DNA of 64,000 bases from an uncultured Bacteroidales bacterium (GCA_947168665.1 CAMVMX010000005.1:1-64000); one strand, 5' to 3'. Numbered from the stretch's first letter, positions 9,701-16,973 are shown. Numbers and translations are program-made. The notes: generated by a model from the sequence alone, not told the origin.

Positions 9701-9765
9701 GTCTGTGCCTGTACACAGCCAGCCAATACCAAGGCTGCATAGAGTGATAATAGTTTAGTCTTCAT
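3730..9765 (-). CDS. giant modular T9SS-exported surface protein
   Basis: 2,011 residues. The signal peptide MKTKLLSLYAALVLAGCVQA ends in AQ; it contains LAGC, so signal peptidase I or II cleavage is ambiguous. After an N-terminal domain (about 30-240) and an Fn3-like segment, the protein alternates jelly-roll/MAM-like modules with PKD/Ig-like modules. The jelly-roll modules open with patterns such as LPWTANF, FENGVECW and FSNDYDCW and contain SWLVSP-type strands; the Ig-like ones carry SGTDT and NxxGSDTAT. Three 73-residue InlB-type B-repeats follow (about 1705-1925). The end (about 1935-2011, starting YPNPASGNVTV and closing with IYFISV and KLTVVPSK) is a type A T9SS sorting domain. A secreted or surface-anchored adhesin-like role is inference. 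The gene has its own promoter module (9771-9894). Confidence 0.9.
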   Translation of the reverse strand: MKTKLLSLYAALVLAGCVQAQTLVDNYSLATRVDSTAWIDITGVDSLIVEPTATTYTYARSARLPIGFQFRLAGTLCQYFSTNVNGTVSFSNHLIPSSGYYDTPLGAQRTTGSSLPKVEPFGYRGQWDSTCYTRFATLGTADSHILVVQTRMGVYGMDSSHLCFQVQLHEATGEVRIVYGVTEGPQPTHTTQTGVVASYNDLIFIDLATHGTLRATTSITQTNAAGVWPIQWRCYSLMPDAQACPYPPAVSVSASNLNAVSITWIPDSAASAYRITLDPLGLDTIVTGDTLLLTNVLNGATTYSGTFGGVCDSVHSSYRTRTFSFNTSCGTVRHLPWTANFQTTAFNNCWTLRSPSPYRGGWDVSSGAMSSFYASDNITAYSGWLVSPMIDLPATGDAELQWDYRANAFRMEHPTVLVKVMVCDSINTVDTSSAEWETIFAIRHSISTYKTFRVGLKQWRGHRVRVAFVRNSTGGEEAFVDNVSVVATSQPGIRMEPIPIADAGGGTTIRAAIIVPTGDTATMSWHSTMLDRGLAAYIGESDTHFTLSYLVDGIDTVTAVIATATSADTDVVTFRVRDCSTRGLTWTEDFENGVECWELRDCGTTPSGWYLATSNNFNSGKYLYVHNFVNKPVGFSNSIVSRPITVPSLPEGHGVALAWQMASWGNYTPMLAIRFEEDSVSTLLADIPIARLSSSSILGDYIIYLDSVAGRTGRLLLEQHAMSGATSCSSVSIDNIVLRYARVPLVEHNMPQRVYVGDTIPLQTTLLEGVADGLHYSWTSVFDSTGRAVMSNTDSTIVYHVGGVDTLTVQAINNYGTSSDTATMLVCPPVNMFPWQADFSSEGCWYNMPGSDWEFSGNYLQVWGDHYFEGTVVSPALVVPTDTGTVLTWKVDGTSRYTVSISTRRYDDWSTYTTILYDTARNGFQPRSISLDPYVGDTIRVAFHLDHQYTVVRIDSLILTNRNAPLVHLSAPQHVFADGAATVRAFYDRGEAGSTISWHSAMASRGDATLLTPTQTNLAIRYHTSGTDTVWARVANTFGSDSARAIFTVSDCDTVLAEGWTVNFSNDYDCWYRPVGCNWTRSSNSICSSVRTTPFDSRIISQAIRVPANADDSLVVEWTARATGSQQAHTMYLLVTDSDYTNPSLYDTLVADTSVYYQPITHRAPLGAYANKVIHIALVNNPITFASMYSDNRNLYVSNVNIHSLRQPVIRLAMPPVAHAGESTTVRAELTDGSPSGLTYTWHSTMADSGLASVTILADTLRLVYSTSGTDTITVVATNAYGSDTATSTLAVQACATIDTLPWVLGYRASITCWRFYNYTVFNNSNWHNDYYGYLRSSRSASSESANNWLVSPAIELPDTLDASVLRWTLKSPYETINNTRYYASMDVLLSTSDATDTSTFSHVLFSGYINTGGGESTSRTYEASLDSFAGQTVHIAFVHRKDRGGYINIDSIKIENGGRPQIALTPPTALNTDEVCRVTARCLSGARNSLAYAWYSTMASRGLATLTPSADTVNIVYLSAGTDTISCMATNAFGSDTQTVVMTVNDCPVQTIPWLEEFEDSTTIGCWSNFSYHYNSLNQFVRTEVANSWHFAGDSTAHRMESQTYTYDWLISPRIALPARADSMTLTWQQSTNFMGLTVLLSPNGRFDTPHDFTDTLLQADANGWHTVSLDSYAGQTIRIAFRTSINNAWLDNVMIVGRLVPDTLWRTLAASSADTAMGRVDGGGIYPDSTLVTLTAMAFDGYEFTSWNDGDTANPRQVLLVSDTVFTAIFQPVVDTVWHTLTASSADTAMGRVDGGGIYPDSTLVTLTAMAFDGYEFTSWNDGDTANPRQVLLVSDTVFTAIFQPVVDTVWHTLTASSADTAMGRVDGGGIYPDSTLVTLTATAFEGYEFAHWHDGDTANPRYVLLVSDTAFTTLFRPVEDTLSIADPECRSKEPIVYPNPASGNVTVRVWQRATVTVIDLTGRTVMAPITIDDHLTIQRTDLQVGIYFISVTTPSGTTVHKLTVVPSK
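3996..4652 (-). repeat. three 219-bp tandem repeats within the T9SS gene
   Basis: Period 219 bp (73 codons). Positions 4131-4349 and 4350-4568 are identical by eye, and the third unit (from 4569) matches until about 4634. They encode three InlB B-repeat-like units (core ASSADTAMGRVDGGG and YPDSTLVTLTA). The outer left unit has diverged (FEGYEFAHWHDGD). Perfect in-frame repeats of this size are prone to recombinational gain and loss without breaking the frame. Confidence 0.95.
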
Positions 9766-9770
9766 TTTAT

Positions 9771-9894
9771 AGGTGGGTTCTATTTATTCACTTTTTGGTC
9801 ATCCAAACAGACAGAACCCATTAATCTGCCAGACAACTGTTGATTAACAATTGGTTTACGGGTGCAAAGATACGACTATTTTTTCATTTGACAA
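9771..9894 (-). repeat. 124-bp promoter/leader module, copy 2
   Basis: Second copy of the module at 2111-2234. It holds the inverted repeat TGGGTTCT/AGAACCCA (9774-9781/9813-9820) in the leader and the promoter further upstream. It lies 5 nt before the start codon of the giant T9SS gene, so here its function as that gene's promoter and leader is straightforward. Confidence 0.85.
9865..9894 (-). promoter_or_regulatory. promoter of giant T9SS gene
   Basis: Minus-strand -7 box TATCTTTG (complement of 9865-9872), 19-nt spacer, TTG -33 core (9892-9894). The predicted start near 9858 leaves a ~93-nt leader with an 8-bp inverted repeat before the ATG at 9765. Confidence 0.75.
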
Positions 9895-9918
9895 CACAAA
9901 AGTAGTCATTTTACCTGA

Positions 9919-9947
9919 GAGTACCAAATTCTGGTACTCTTTTTTTT
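9919..9947 (+). terminator. orphan intrinsic terminator
   Basis: GAGTACCA (9919-9926) pairs perfectly with TGGTACTC (9932-9939), followed by eight T. It reads on the plus strand, yet no plus-strand gene lies within 8 kb upstream. It sits in an 88-bp insert that separates the second promoter module from the truncated IS end and is absent from the first arrangement. Confidence 0.85.
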
Positions 9948-9982
9948 CTACTCAGTGTTGCACTTGTAACTGGAATTTAGGT

Positions 9983-10144
9983 TGTCATATTTTTAATGGA
10001 TGGGGTAATCATTTGATATTCTGTCTATTGAATCGCAATTAAATTAGGTTGGTATTTCTTAATCTGCACAAGTCTGCACATGTTGTAGACAAGGTTTGTC
10101 AGTGCAATGTTGGCTTTGGCCCTCACCATTCCCACTCCTCGGAA
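9983..10144 (-). mobile_element. truncated IS5-like element (left end only)
   Basis: Matches the left end of the IS at 2246 onward, starting TTGTCATATTTTT. It encodes the last ~38 residues of the transposase in frame (FRGVGMVRAKANIALTNLVY onward, to QPNLIAIQ). It stops abruptly at 10144, where the second long direct repeat begins inside the rplI sequence. Several substitutions relative to the intact copy show it is an older or different IS copy, not a fresh duplicate. Confidence 0.9.
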
Positions 10145-10646
10145 ACTTTCCCCGCCCAGATCAATATCTACAAAGAGATCAAGGCCCAAATCAATGTCGA
10201 AATCGTTGCTGAATAAGCAATGCATTCCCATATCACGGGAGCCGTCCGGAAAGGGCGGCTCTTTTTTTTGCCTGTTCGGTATAGGCTGTCGGCTGCAAAA
10301 GACAAGGGTGAGCAAACAATTGCCCACCCTTATTCTTTAAGCGCGAGGGATTAGTTGCACTTCACTTCCTGCGTCATGCCTCCAATGTTCTGGGTGACGT
10401 TGAGTTTTGCACAGTTTGTGGCCTCCATTGTGGTGGTTTGGACAACCTCACCATTCATGGTGGTAACGCAATTGCATTTCTTTTTGCAGCTTCCCAGGCA
10501 TGCTACCATGGCAATAACAGCTACGACAGTTAGAACTTTTTTCATGATAAAATGAGTGTTTTTCTTTCGCAATCCCCTGTCTGTTTAGTTCTCCGTCCAT
10601 CACAGCGGGGACTGCATTGACTGCAACAGACGGAGATAGTCCAAAG
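10145..10646. repeat. 502-bp long direct repeat, copy 2
   Basis: Near-identical copy of 1604-2105. It begins in the middle of the rplI 3' end (the last ~24 codons, without the rest of the gene), keeps the rplI terminator (10239-10269), and contains the second small lipoprotein gene. To the right it runs into unique sequence different from that following copy 1. Confidence 0.95.
10351..10545 (-). CDS. small Cys-rich lipoprotein, copy 2
   Basis: Encodes the same 64 residues as the gene at 1810-2004, with lipobox LGSC. The ~100 bp before the start are shared, but upstream of 10647 there is no counterpart of the 124-bp promoter module and I see no good TAnnTTTG box. This copy may be weakly expressed or use an unseen promoter. 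Function unknown. Confidence 0.7.
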   Translation of the reverse strand: MKKVLTVVAVIAMVACLGSCKKKCNCVTTMNGEVVQTTTMEATNCAKLNVTQNIGGMTQEVKCN

Positions 10647-10735
10647 TTTTTATGCTTTCTGCTACGATTAGAGCCAAAAAAAGTGAAAAAAGTGACAGGC
10701 TGATAAAAAAATTGTAAGGGCAATATGTTAGGGGT

Positions 10736-11218
10736 CTATTTTACGCGTTTGAAAGTGTAGCGATGAATCTGTTCCCTGTGGTGATGGCTGTATTCTTCGT
10801 GTCCGTTGTTTGTGTACTGTTCGATGACAAGGGTCTTGCTGTCGAGTTCTTTGATGGCATATCTCGATATGTTATCCGCCACCCAGTTGGAGGAAACCAA
10901 CAGTGAGTCGCCGCTGATACGCCATTCAAAGTCCCTGTAAGGGTCAGTATAAAGTCCTTCACGGACCCAACGGTCACTCATGTGCCACCGTGTGGTACCG
11001 TCTTCACGGAATTCAACCCAGTCATATCCGGCATAAGTGGTATCCGGCAGGGTGATGGTCACCTCTTCAGACAGACTCTCATCGGTTAAGTCGTGGTTCC
11101 AATTGTAATAGGTCTTCACCTCCCATTTGCCGACAATCAGCTCGTCATTCTTTTTGCTGCAGGCAGTCATGACGGCGAGGGCGAGAAGTACAGTGCTTAG
11201 TGTCAATAATTTCTTCAT
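10736..11218 (-). CDS. lipocalin-like lipoprotein
   Basis: 160 residues. The signal MKKLLTLSTVLLALAVMTAC ends in a lipobox (MTAC). The mature protein opens with SKKNDELIVGKWEV, a pattern of Bacteroidota lipocalin-like domains, whose first strand is GxW. A series of short beta strands follows (VEFREDGTTRW, FEWRISGDSLLV, TLVIEQYT) and ends in RYTFKRV. A single-domain outer or inner membrane lipoprotein is likely; the ligand is unknown. Monocistronic: nearest minus-strand gene upstream is >200 bp away. Confidence 0.8.
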   Translation of the reverse strand: MKKLLTLSTVLLALAVMTACSKKNDELIVGKWEVKTYYNWNHDLTDESLSEEVTITLPDTTYAGYDWVEFREDGTTRWHMSDRWVREGLYTDPYRDFEWRISGDSLLVSSNWVADNISRYAIKELDSKTLVIEQYTNNGHEEYSHHHREQIHRYTFKRVK

Positions 11219-11395
11219 AATGTTGTTGTTTGTTTGTTACGCTGTTCCTGTTGGTTGTCTTGGTCCGCAGCCGGCAGCGGAGCAGCATGGGCTGGCGGCA
11301 GCGGACAGTTTGCAGCGGTGCATACCGGAGCACACACACCGGTATTCCTAATTTAAACCATCCCTATTAGAGCCACCTTTTGTCCAAAAAGTGAC

Positions 11396-11430
11396 AGCGT
11401 GGGTCGTTTTTTTCTGCCACGACCCACGCT
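11396..11430 (-). terminator. terminator of RNase R transcript
   Basis: A perfect 12-bp stem, AGCGTGGGTCGT (11396-11407) / ACGACCCACGCT (11419-11430), lies 25 nt past the RNase R stop. On the minus strand the stem is followed by GTCACTTTTTGG. The loop side also has a T run, so it may work in both directions. Confidence 0.75.
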
Positions 11431-11455
11431 GCCATTCTTACGGTCAGGTATTCAG

Positions 11456-13801
11456 CTACTTGCTTTTCCTCTGGCGCGAAGTTTTTTTCTCTTTTTCCTG
11501 CTTGGGGGCTCGTTGGCGGGAGGGGCGCTTCCCTCCTTTCTTGGTGGGAGCGGCCTCCTTGGGCTGGCTTTTGCGGCTGGGCCGGGCTTTGCCCGACTCT
11601 TTTCTGGACCTTGCCGGAGGAGTGGCGAAATCGTTGTCGACAAGCTCAAAATCGATGAGTTTCTTCATCATGTCGACGCCTTTCACGCGGATGGTCACGG
11701 GGTCGCCCAGTTTGTAGCACTTGCCGTGGCGGCGGCCAATCACCTGGTAGTTGTCCTCGTCCAGCATATAATAGTCGCCTTGCAGACTGCCGATGGGAAT
11801 CATGCCCTCGCACTTGTTGCCTTCGATTTCGGCGTAGAGACCCCACTTGCTCACCCCCGAAATCAGTGCCGGGAAATCCTGCCCCAGTTTGTCGCTGAGG
11901 TATTCGGCCTGCTTGTATTTCACGCTGGCCCGTTCCGCGTCGGCGGCGCGTTTCTCCATCACCGAGCAGTGGTGGCAATACTCCTCATACTCCTCCGCGC
12001 TCACCGATGCCCCGCGGCGCAGGTACTTGTCGAGCAGGCGGTGCACCATCAGGTCGGGGTATCGCCGGATGGGGGAGGTGAAGTGGGTGTAGTAGGGGAA
12101 TCCCAGGCCATAGTGGCCGATGTTCTCGGTGCTGTAGTATGCCTTGGCCATGGTGCGGATGGCAATCGTGTCAATCATATACTCCTCGCCGCGGCCCGCG
12201 ATGGTCTCGAAGAGGTTGTTGTAGCTGTGGGCCAGTGCCTGGCGCGACTCCACCTGGATTTTGAATCCCAGCTTGCCCACAAACTCCACAAAGGTGTTCA
12301 GCTTCTCGGGGTTAGGCTCGTCGTGCACGCGGTATACGAAGGTCTTGGCTGGGGTGGGTTTCCCCTCCTTGGTCTTGCGCTGGCGGGGCTTGCCCACATG
12401 TTCGGCCACCTGCTTGTTGGCCAGCAGCATAAACTCCTCAATCAGCCAGTTGGCCTCTTTTGATTCCTTGATATAAACTCCGATGGGCTTGGCGTTTTCG
12501 TCCAGCTGGAACTTAACCTCTTGGCTCTCGAAGTTGATGGCGCCCTCCTTGTAGCGCTCCTCGCGCAGCAGGGTGGCCAGCTGGTGCAGCTGCAGGATGG
12601 CGTTGCCGGTTGTCTCTTCGCCTTGCTTGACGCTGTTGGTGTCAATGATTTCCTGCGCCTCCTCGTAGCTGTAGCGGCGGTCGCTGTTGATCACCGTCTT
12701 GCCCATCCAGGCCTTCTTCACCTCGGCGCGGTCGTTCATCTCCATTACCACGCTGAAGCACAGCTTGTCCTCGTGCGGGCGCAATGAGCAGACGCCGTTG
12801 CACAGCTTTTCGGGCAGCATGGGTATGGTGCGGTCCACCAGATAGACACTTGTGCCGCGCTCGTAGGCCTCGCGGTCGATGGCAGTGCCGGGTTTTACGT
12901 AGTGCGACACATCGGCTATGTGCACACCCACCTCCAGATGTCCGTTGTCCATGGGGCGGAACGAGAGGGCGTCGTCGAAGTCCTTGGCGTCGGCGGGGTC
13001 GATGGTGAAAGTGGTCACCTCCCTGAAATCCTTGCGTCCCTCATAGTCCTTCTCGGTGGGTTGCTCAATCTTTTCGGCCTCCTTCTCGGCCTCGGCCGGA
13101 AACTCCAGCGGGAAGTCATACTCGGCCAGTATCGACTGCATCTCCACATTGTTGTCGCCCGGGCGGCCCAGCCGTTTGATTACGCGGCCCACCGGGTTGT
13201 TCATCCTCTCCGGCCAGTCGGTCATCTCCACCAGCACCTTCTCGCCGTCCTCGGCGCCGCCCAGCTCGTTAAGGGGGATGAAGATGTCCACCACCATCGA
13301 GCGGCTGTCGCTCACCATAAAGGCGAAGCGGTCCTGCAGCTGTATGATGCCCACAAAGCGGGTGCGGGCCCGCTGCAGTATCTCCACCACCTGCCCCTCG
13401 GGCTTGTGCATCTTCCGTTGCGGGAACATCAGCACCTTCACTGTGTCGCCGTGCAGGGCGTGGCGGGTGTTGTTGGGTGTGATCAGCACATCCTCCATGC
13501 CCTCCTCCTGGGGTATCACATAGGCCTTGCCCGTCTGCTTCATGTCTATCGTACCCACTATATAGTTGTGGGGCAGCAGGTCGTCGTTGATATTCTTTGG
13601 GTTAATCTTATATTTGCCGCGGGCGTCGCGGTCCTCCACCAGTATCTTGCTTTCGGCCAGCTCCTGCATTGTGGCTAAAACCAGCTGCCGGCTGCCCTTG
13701 TCGTGGGCGCCCACGCGCGACGCAATCTGCTTGTGGTTGAACGACTCGAAAGGATTGTTGGCAAATATTTTCAGTATCTGTTTGGCATATATTTCGTTCA
13801 T
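11456..13801 (-). CDS. rnr: ribonuclease R
   Basis: 781 residues, normal for RNase R. 3'-5' exoribonuclease of the RNB superfamily that degrades structured RNA. Order: N-terminal winged-helix-like segment (1-70), cold-shock/OB domains (about 75-215), the RNB catalytic domain with DPADAKDFDD (268-277) supplying the metal-binding Asp residues, an S1 domain (about 635-720, with SKWGLYAEIEGNKCEGMIP), and a Lys/Arg-rich tail. The basic tail is typical of RNase R and separates it from RNase II. It starts 28 nt after the M3 peptidase gene on the same strand, so the two may be co-transcribed. Confidence 0.95.
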   Translation of the reverse strand: MNEIYAKQILKIFANNPFESFNHKQIASRVGAHDKGSRQLVLATMQELAESKILVEDRDARGKYKINPKNINDDLLPHNYIVGTIDMKQTGKAYVIPQEEGMEDVLITPNNTRHALHGDTVKVLMFPQRKMHKPEGQVVEILQRARTRFVGIIQLQDRFAFMVSDSRSMVVDIFIPLNELGGAEDGEKVLVEMTDWPERMNNPVGRVIKRLGRPGDNNVEMQSILAEYDFPLEFPAEAEKEAEKIEQPTEKDYEGRKDFREVTTFTIDPADAKDFDDALSFRPMDNGHLEVGVHIADVSHYVKPGTAIDREAYERGTSVYLVDRTIPMLPEKLCNGVCSLRPHEDKLCFSVVMEMNDRAEVKKAWMGKTVINSDRRYSYEEAQEIIDTNSVKQGEETTGNAILQLHQLATLLREERYKEGAINFESQEVKFQLDENAKPIGVYIKESKEANWLIEEFMLLANKQVAEHVGKPRQRKTKEGKPTPAKTFVYRVHDEPNPEKLNTFVEFVGKLGFKIQVESRQALAHSYNNLFETIAGRGEEYMIDTIAIRTMAKAYYSTENIGHYGLGFPYYTHFTSPIRRYPDLMVHRLLDKYLRRGASVSAEEYEEYCHHCSVMEKRAADAERASVKYKQAEYLSDKLGQDFPALISGVSKWGLYAEIEGNKCEGMIPIGSLQGDYYMLDEDNYQVIGRRHGKCYKLGDPVTIRVKGVDMMKKLIDFELVDNDFATPPARSRKESGKARPSRKSQPKEAAPTKKGGKRPSRQRAPKQEKEKKTSRQRKSK

Positions 13802-13829
13802 AAATGTTGGATGCTAAGTAGTTAAAATA

Positions 13830-15950
13830 TTAGAACCGGGGGCGCGACAAGTCTATATCCTGCAGGAACCCGCACCGCCGCAGCAGTGCAGAGTTGTCCG
13901 GGTCACGCCCCATAAAGTTGCGGAACAGCACCGAGGGATGCTTCGTGCCGCCCTTCGACAGGATTTCGCGGCGGAATGCCTCGGCAGTCTGCCGGTTGAA
14001 AATGCCCTCCTTCTTGAATTTCGAGAATATGTCGGCATCCAGCACCTCGGCCCACTTGTAGCCGTAATAGCCCGACGCATAGCCGCCGGCAAAGATATGG
14101 GTGAAGGCCGTGCTCGTGTTGGTCCCTTCCACCACGGGCAGAAGCTCCTTCATGCGCGAATGCTCATACTCGTCAATGCGGCCTGTGATTTTTTCCTGCA
14201 GCGTGTGGAACGACATGTCCACCATCCCCAAGTTCAGCTGTCTCACGCACAGCCATCCGGCCAGATAGTTCTCCGCCGCCTTGATGCGGTCGATATACTC
14301 TGCCGGGATGGTGTCGCCCGTCTCATAGTGGCGGGCAAAGGTGTTGAGGAACTGCGGCTCGTAGCACCAGTTCTCCATCACCTGCGACGGCATCTCCACA
14401 AAGTCGCGTTTCACGCTTGTGCCGCTCAGGCTGGGATAGGTGCAGTCCGTCAGCAGGCAGTGGATGGCGTGGCCGAACTCGTGCATGAACGTCTCCAGCT
14501 CGCCGAAACTCAGCAGTGCGGGCTTCCCGTCCACCGGTTTGGAGAAATTGCACACAATCTGCACCAGGGGCCGCACCTGCTTGCCCCCTATGTTGCTCTG
14601 CTCGCGGAACGTCGTCTTCCAGGCCCCGCTGCGCTTGCTGGCCCGCGGGTGCATGTCCAGATACAGCACACCCATAAACCGCTCGCCGTCCATCACCTCA
14701 TACACCTTCACGTCCGGGTGGTACACCTCAATGCCCACCGCCTCCCTGAACGTCAGCCCGTACAGGCGGCCGTAGAGGTCGAATATGCCCTGCCTCACCC
14801 GCTCCAGTTGCAGGTAAGGGCGCAGCCGCTCCTCGTCGAAGTCATACTTCTGCTGCTTCAGTTTCTCACTGTAGTAGCTGAAGTCCCACCGCTGCAGGGG
14901 CAGTTCGGCCCCCAGCCGCTGCGCGAAGGCCGTGACCTCGGCCAGGTCGCGGCGGGCGAAAGGCAGGGCGGCGTGGTACATGTCCTGCAGGAACCCCGCC
15001 AGCTGCACCGGCGTGCTGCACATGCGGTCGCTCAGCACATACTCGCAGTAGTTCTCATACCCCAGCAGCCGTGCCTGCTGGTAGCGCAGATAGGTCATCT
15101 CGCGTATCACCTCGTTGTTGTCGTTCTGGTTGCCGCGGTTGCCGCGGCTGTTGTATGCTTTCCACATCTGCTCGCGCAGCCCCCTGTTGTCGGCATAGGT
15201 GATGAACGGGCCATACGAAGGGTAGGCCAGCGTGAACACCCATCCCTCCAGTCCCCGTTCGCGGGCCTCGGCCCCGGCGGCGGCCACCACATTCTCCGGC
15301 AGTCCGGCCAGGTCCTCGGCGCGGGTGATGTGGAGGATATAATCATTGTTGTCCGCCAGCACATTGCGGTTCATCTGCTGCGACAGCTCCGACAGCCGCT
15401 CGCTGTTCCGCGCAAAGGTTTTGCGGTCCGCGCCCTTCAGGTTCACCCCGTTGCGCACCATGCCCTTGTACGTGTCCTCCAGCAGCGTGCGCTGCTCGGT
15501 GTTCAGATTCAGCGTCTCGCGCTGGTCATACACCGCCTTCACCCGCTCAAACAGCTTCGGGTTCATGTTCACACTGTTCGAGAAGCGCGTCAGCTCAGGG
15601 GTCAGCTCCATCACAATGCGCTGCATCTCGCTGTCCGTGTTGCACTCGTTCAGGTTGAACAGCACACTGCTGATGCGGTCCAGCCGCTCGCTTGCCGTCT
15701 GCAGGGCCACGATGGTGTTCTCAAACGTGGGAGCCTCCCTCTTCCTCACAATCCGGTTGATATTCATTTCGGCCTCCTTGATGGCCTCCCGCATGGCGGG
15801 GGCGTAATGCTCATTGCGGATGCGGCTGAAGGGGGGAGTCTGGTGCGGAGTGTCCCACTCCTGCAGCAAAGGGTTCGACTCCTGCCCGGCGGCGGGCTCC
15901 ATAGTACTTGCGATAGTCATGATGAGAAGATATTTCGCTATTTTTTTCAT
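13830..15950 (-). CDS. M3-family metallopeptidase (oligopeptidase A / Dcp type)
   Basis: 706 residues from ATG 15950. Earlier in-frame codons would add a ~45-residue non-signal stretch, so this start was preferred. The N-terminus MKKIAKYLLIMTIAS reads as a signal peptide, giving a periplasmic enzyme. The zinc site is HEFGH (490-494) with the third ligand in the FVEMPSQVMENW segment (about 519). The C-terminal YYGYKW and FRREIL segments are typical of thimet/Dcp-like peptidases. The family removes dipeptides or cleaves short peptides. Adjacent to rnr and divergent from the coiled-coil lipoprotein gene. Confidence 0.9.
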   Translation of the reverse strand: MKKIAKYLLIMTIASTMEPAAGQESNPLLQEWDTPHQTPPFSRIRNEHYAPAMREAIKEAEMNINRIVRKREAPTFENTIVALQTASERLDRISSVLFNLNECNTDSEMQRIVMELTPELTRFSNSVNMNPKLFERVKAVYDQRETLNLNTEQRTLLEDTYKGMVRNGVNLKGADRKTFARNSERLSELSQQMNRNVLADNNDYILHITRAEDLAGLPENVVAAAGAEARERGLEGWVFTLAYPSYGPFITYADNRGLREQMWKAYNSRGNRGNQNDNNEVIREMTYLRYQQARLLGYENYCEYVLSDRMCSTPVQLAGFLQDMYHAALPFARRDLAEVTAFAQRLGAELPLQRWDFSYYSEKLKQQKYDFDEERLRPYLQLERVRQGIFDLYGRLYGLTFREAVGIEVYHPDVKVYEVMDGERFMGVLYLDMHPRASKRSGAWKTTFREQSNIGGKQVRPLVQIVCNFSKPVDGKPALLSFGELETFMHEFGHAIHCLLTDCTYPSLSGTSVKRDFVEMPSQVMENWCYEPQFLNTFARHYETGDTIPAEYIDRIKAAENYLAGWLCVRQLNLGMVDMSFHTLQEKITGRIDEYEHSRMKELLPVVEGTNTSTAFTHIFAGGYASGYYGYKWAEVLDADIFSKFKKEGIFNRQTAEAFRREILSKGGTKHPSVLFRNFMGRDPDNSALLRRCGFLQDIDLSRPRF

Positions 15951-16094
15951 TTTTTTAGATTTATTATGATTCTTTCCTTGTGCGGGGTGCAATAAAAAAT
16001 GCCCATGCCCGTTTCCCCAATAACGCAAAGTACCGATTTTATTGTCCCGGCACAAAAAAATAATAAATAATAAACAACTAAACACAAAAATGCC

Positions 16095-16973
16095 ATGAAG
16101 AAAATCGCAACGGTATTAGTTTTTGCCATGGTAGCCATGGTTTTCGCGGCCTGCAACACCCATCAGGAAGAACTGGATGCGGCCATCAAAAAGAACGACT
16201 CCCTCTCCTTGATCATCCAGAACAAGGACTCGGAACTCGACTCCCTCTTCACCACCCTCAACCAGATTGAAGAAAACCTGGCCGCCGTCAACTCGCGCTA
16301 CAATGCCGTGCAGGAGCTGCGCCGCGCCAACATCGAAGGCCAGCCCAACGTCAAAAGCCAGATTAATGCCCAAATCAAGGACATCGAGAACCTCATGGCC
16401 GCCAACCGCCAGAAAATCGCCAGCCTCCAGGCCAAAATCAATACTGACAGCAAGGAAGGCACCCGCCTCCAGGAGCTTGTCAGCCGCCAGGAAGAGCGCA
16501 TAGCCCAGCAGGAGTCGCAAATCGCACAGCTCCTCACCGAACTCGAGAACAACAAAGTCCTCATCAAGAAACTCAACCAGGATGTCAGCGAGCTTACCGC
16601 CTCCAACGAGCAGAAAGACCAGTACATCAAGCAGCAGACCGCCGAGGCCAACCGCGCCTACTACGTCGTGGGCAGCTACTCTGACCTCAACGAGGCCGGC
16701 ATCGTCAGCAAAGCCGGTGGCTTCATCGGCATCGGCCGCCGCCAGGGCACCAACACCGAAATGCCCCTCGACCGCTTCACCCAGATCGACCGTACCAAAG
16801 TCACCACCATCCCCATCAACATGCGCAAGGCCCTCGTGGTATCCAAACACCCCGAAAACAGCTACGAGCTTGTCATGGACGAGAACGACGACCGCGTGGT
16901 GTCCTACCTCCGCATCCTCAACCCCGCCAAGTTCTGGGAGCAGACCCGCTTCCTGGTCATCTCCACCAAGTAA
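16095..16973 (+). CDS. coiled-coil lipoprotein
   Basis: 292 residues. The signal MKKIATVLVFAMVAMVFAAC carries lipobox FAAC. Residues ~25-190 are one long heptad-rich coiled coil (EELDAAIKKNDSL, LQELVSRQEERIAQQESQIA). The C-terminal ~100 residues (from RAYYVVGSYSDL) form a compact conserved domain with GGFIGIGRRQGTNTEM. The architecture resembles Bacteroidales Cbp1-type collagen-binding adhesins, but I cannot confirm that by eye. Divergent from the M3 peptidase gene across a 144-bp gap. Confidence 0.8.
   Translation: MKKIATVLVFAMVAMVFAACNTHQEELDAAIKKNDSLSLIIQNKDSELDSLFTTLNQIEENLAAVNSRYNAVQELRRANIEGQPNVKSQINAQIKDIENLMAANRQKIASLQAKINTDSKEGTRLQELVSRQEERIAQQESQIAQLLTELENNKVLIKKLNQDVSELTASNEQKDQYIKQQTAEANRAYYVVGSYSDLNEAGIVSKAGGFIGIGRRQGTNTEMPLDRFTQIDRTKVTTIPINMRKALVVSKHPENSYELVMDENDDRVVSYLRILNPAKFWEQTRFLVISTK

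Noticed and set aside
13938..15995. 685-codon plus-strand open frame
   Set aside because: Antisense to the M3 peptidase, which has a full catalytic motif set. The antisense frame is His/Val/Leu-biased and shows no domain.
15951..16085. 45-codon extension of the M3 peptidase
   Set aside because: It would bury the signal peptide and overlap the divergent promoter gap.
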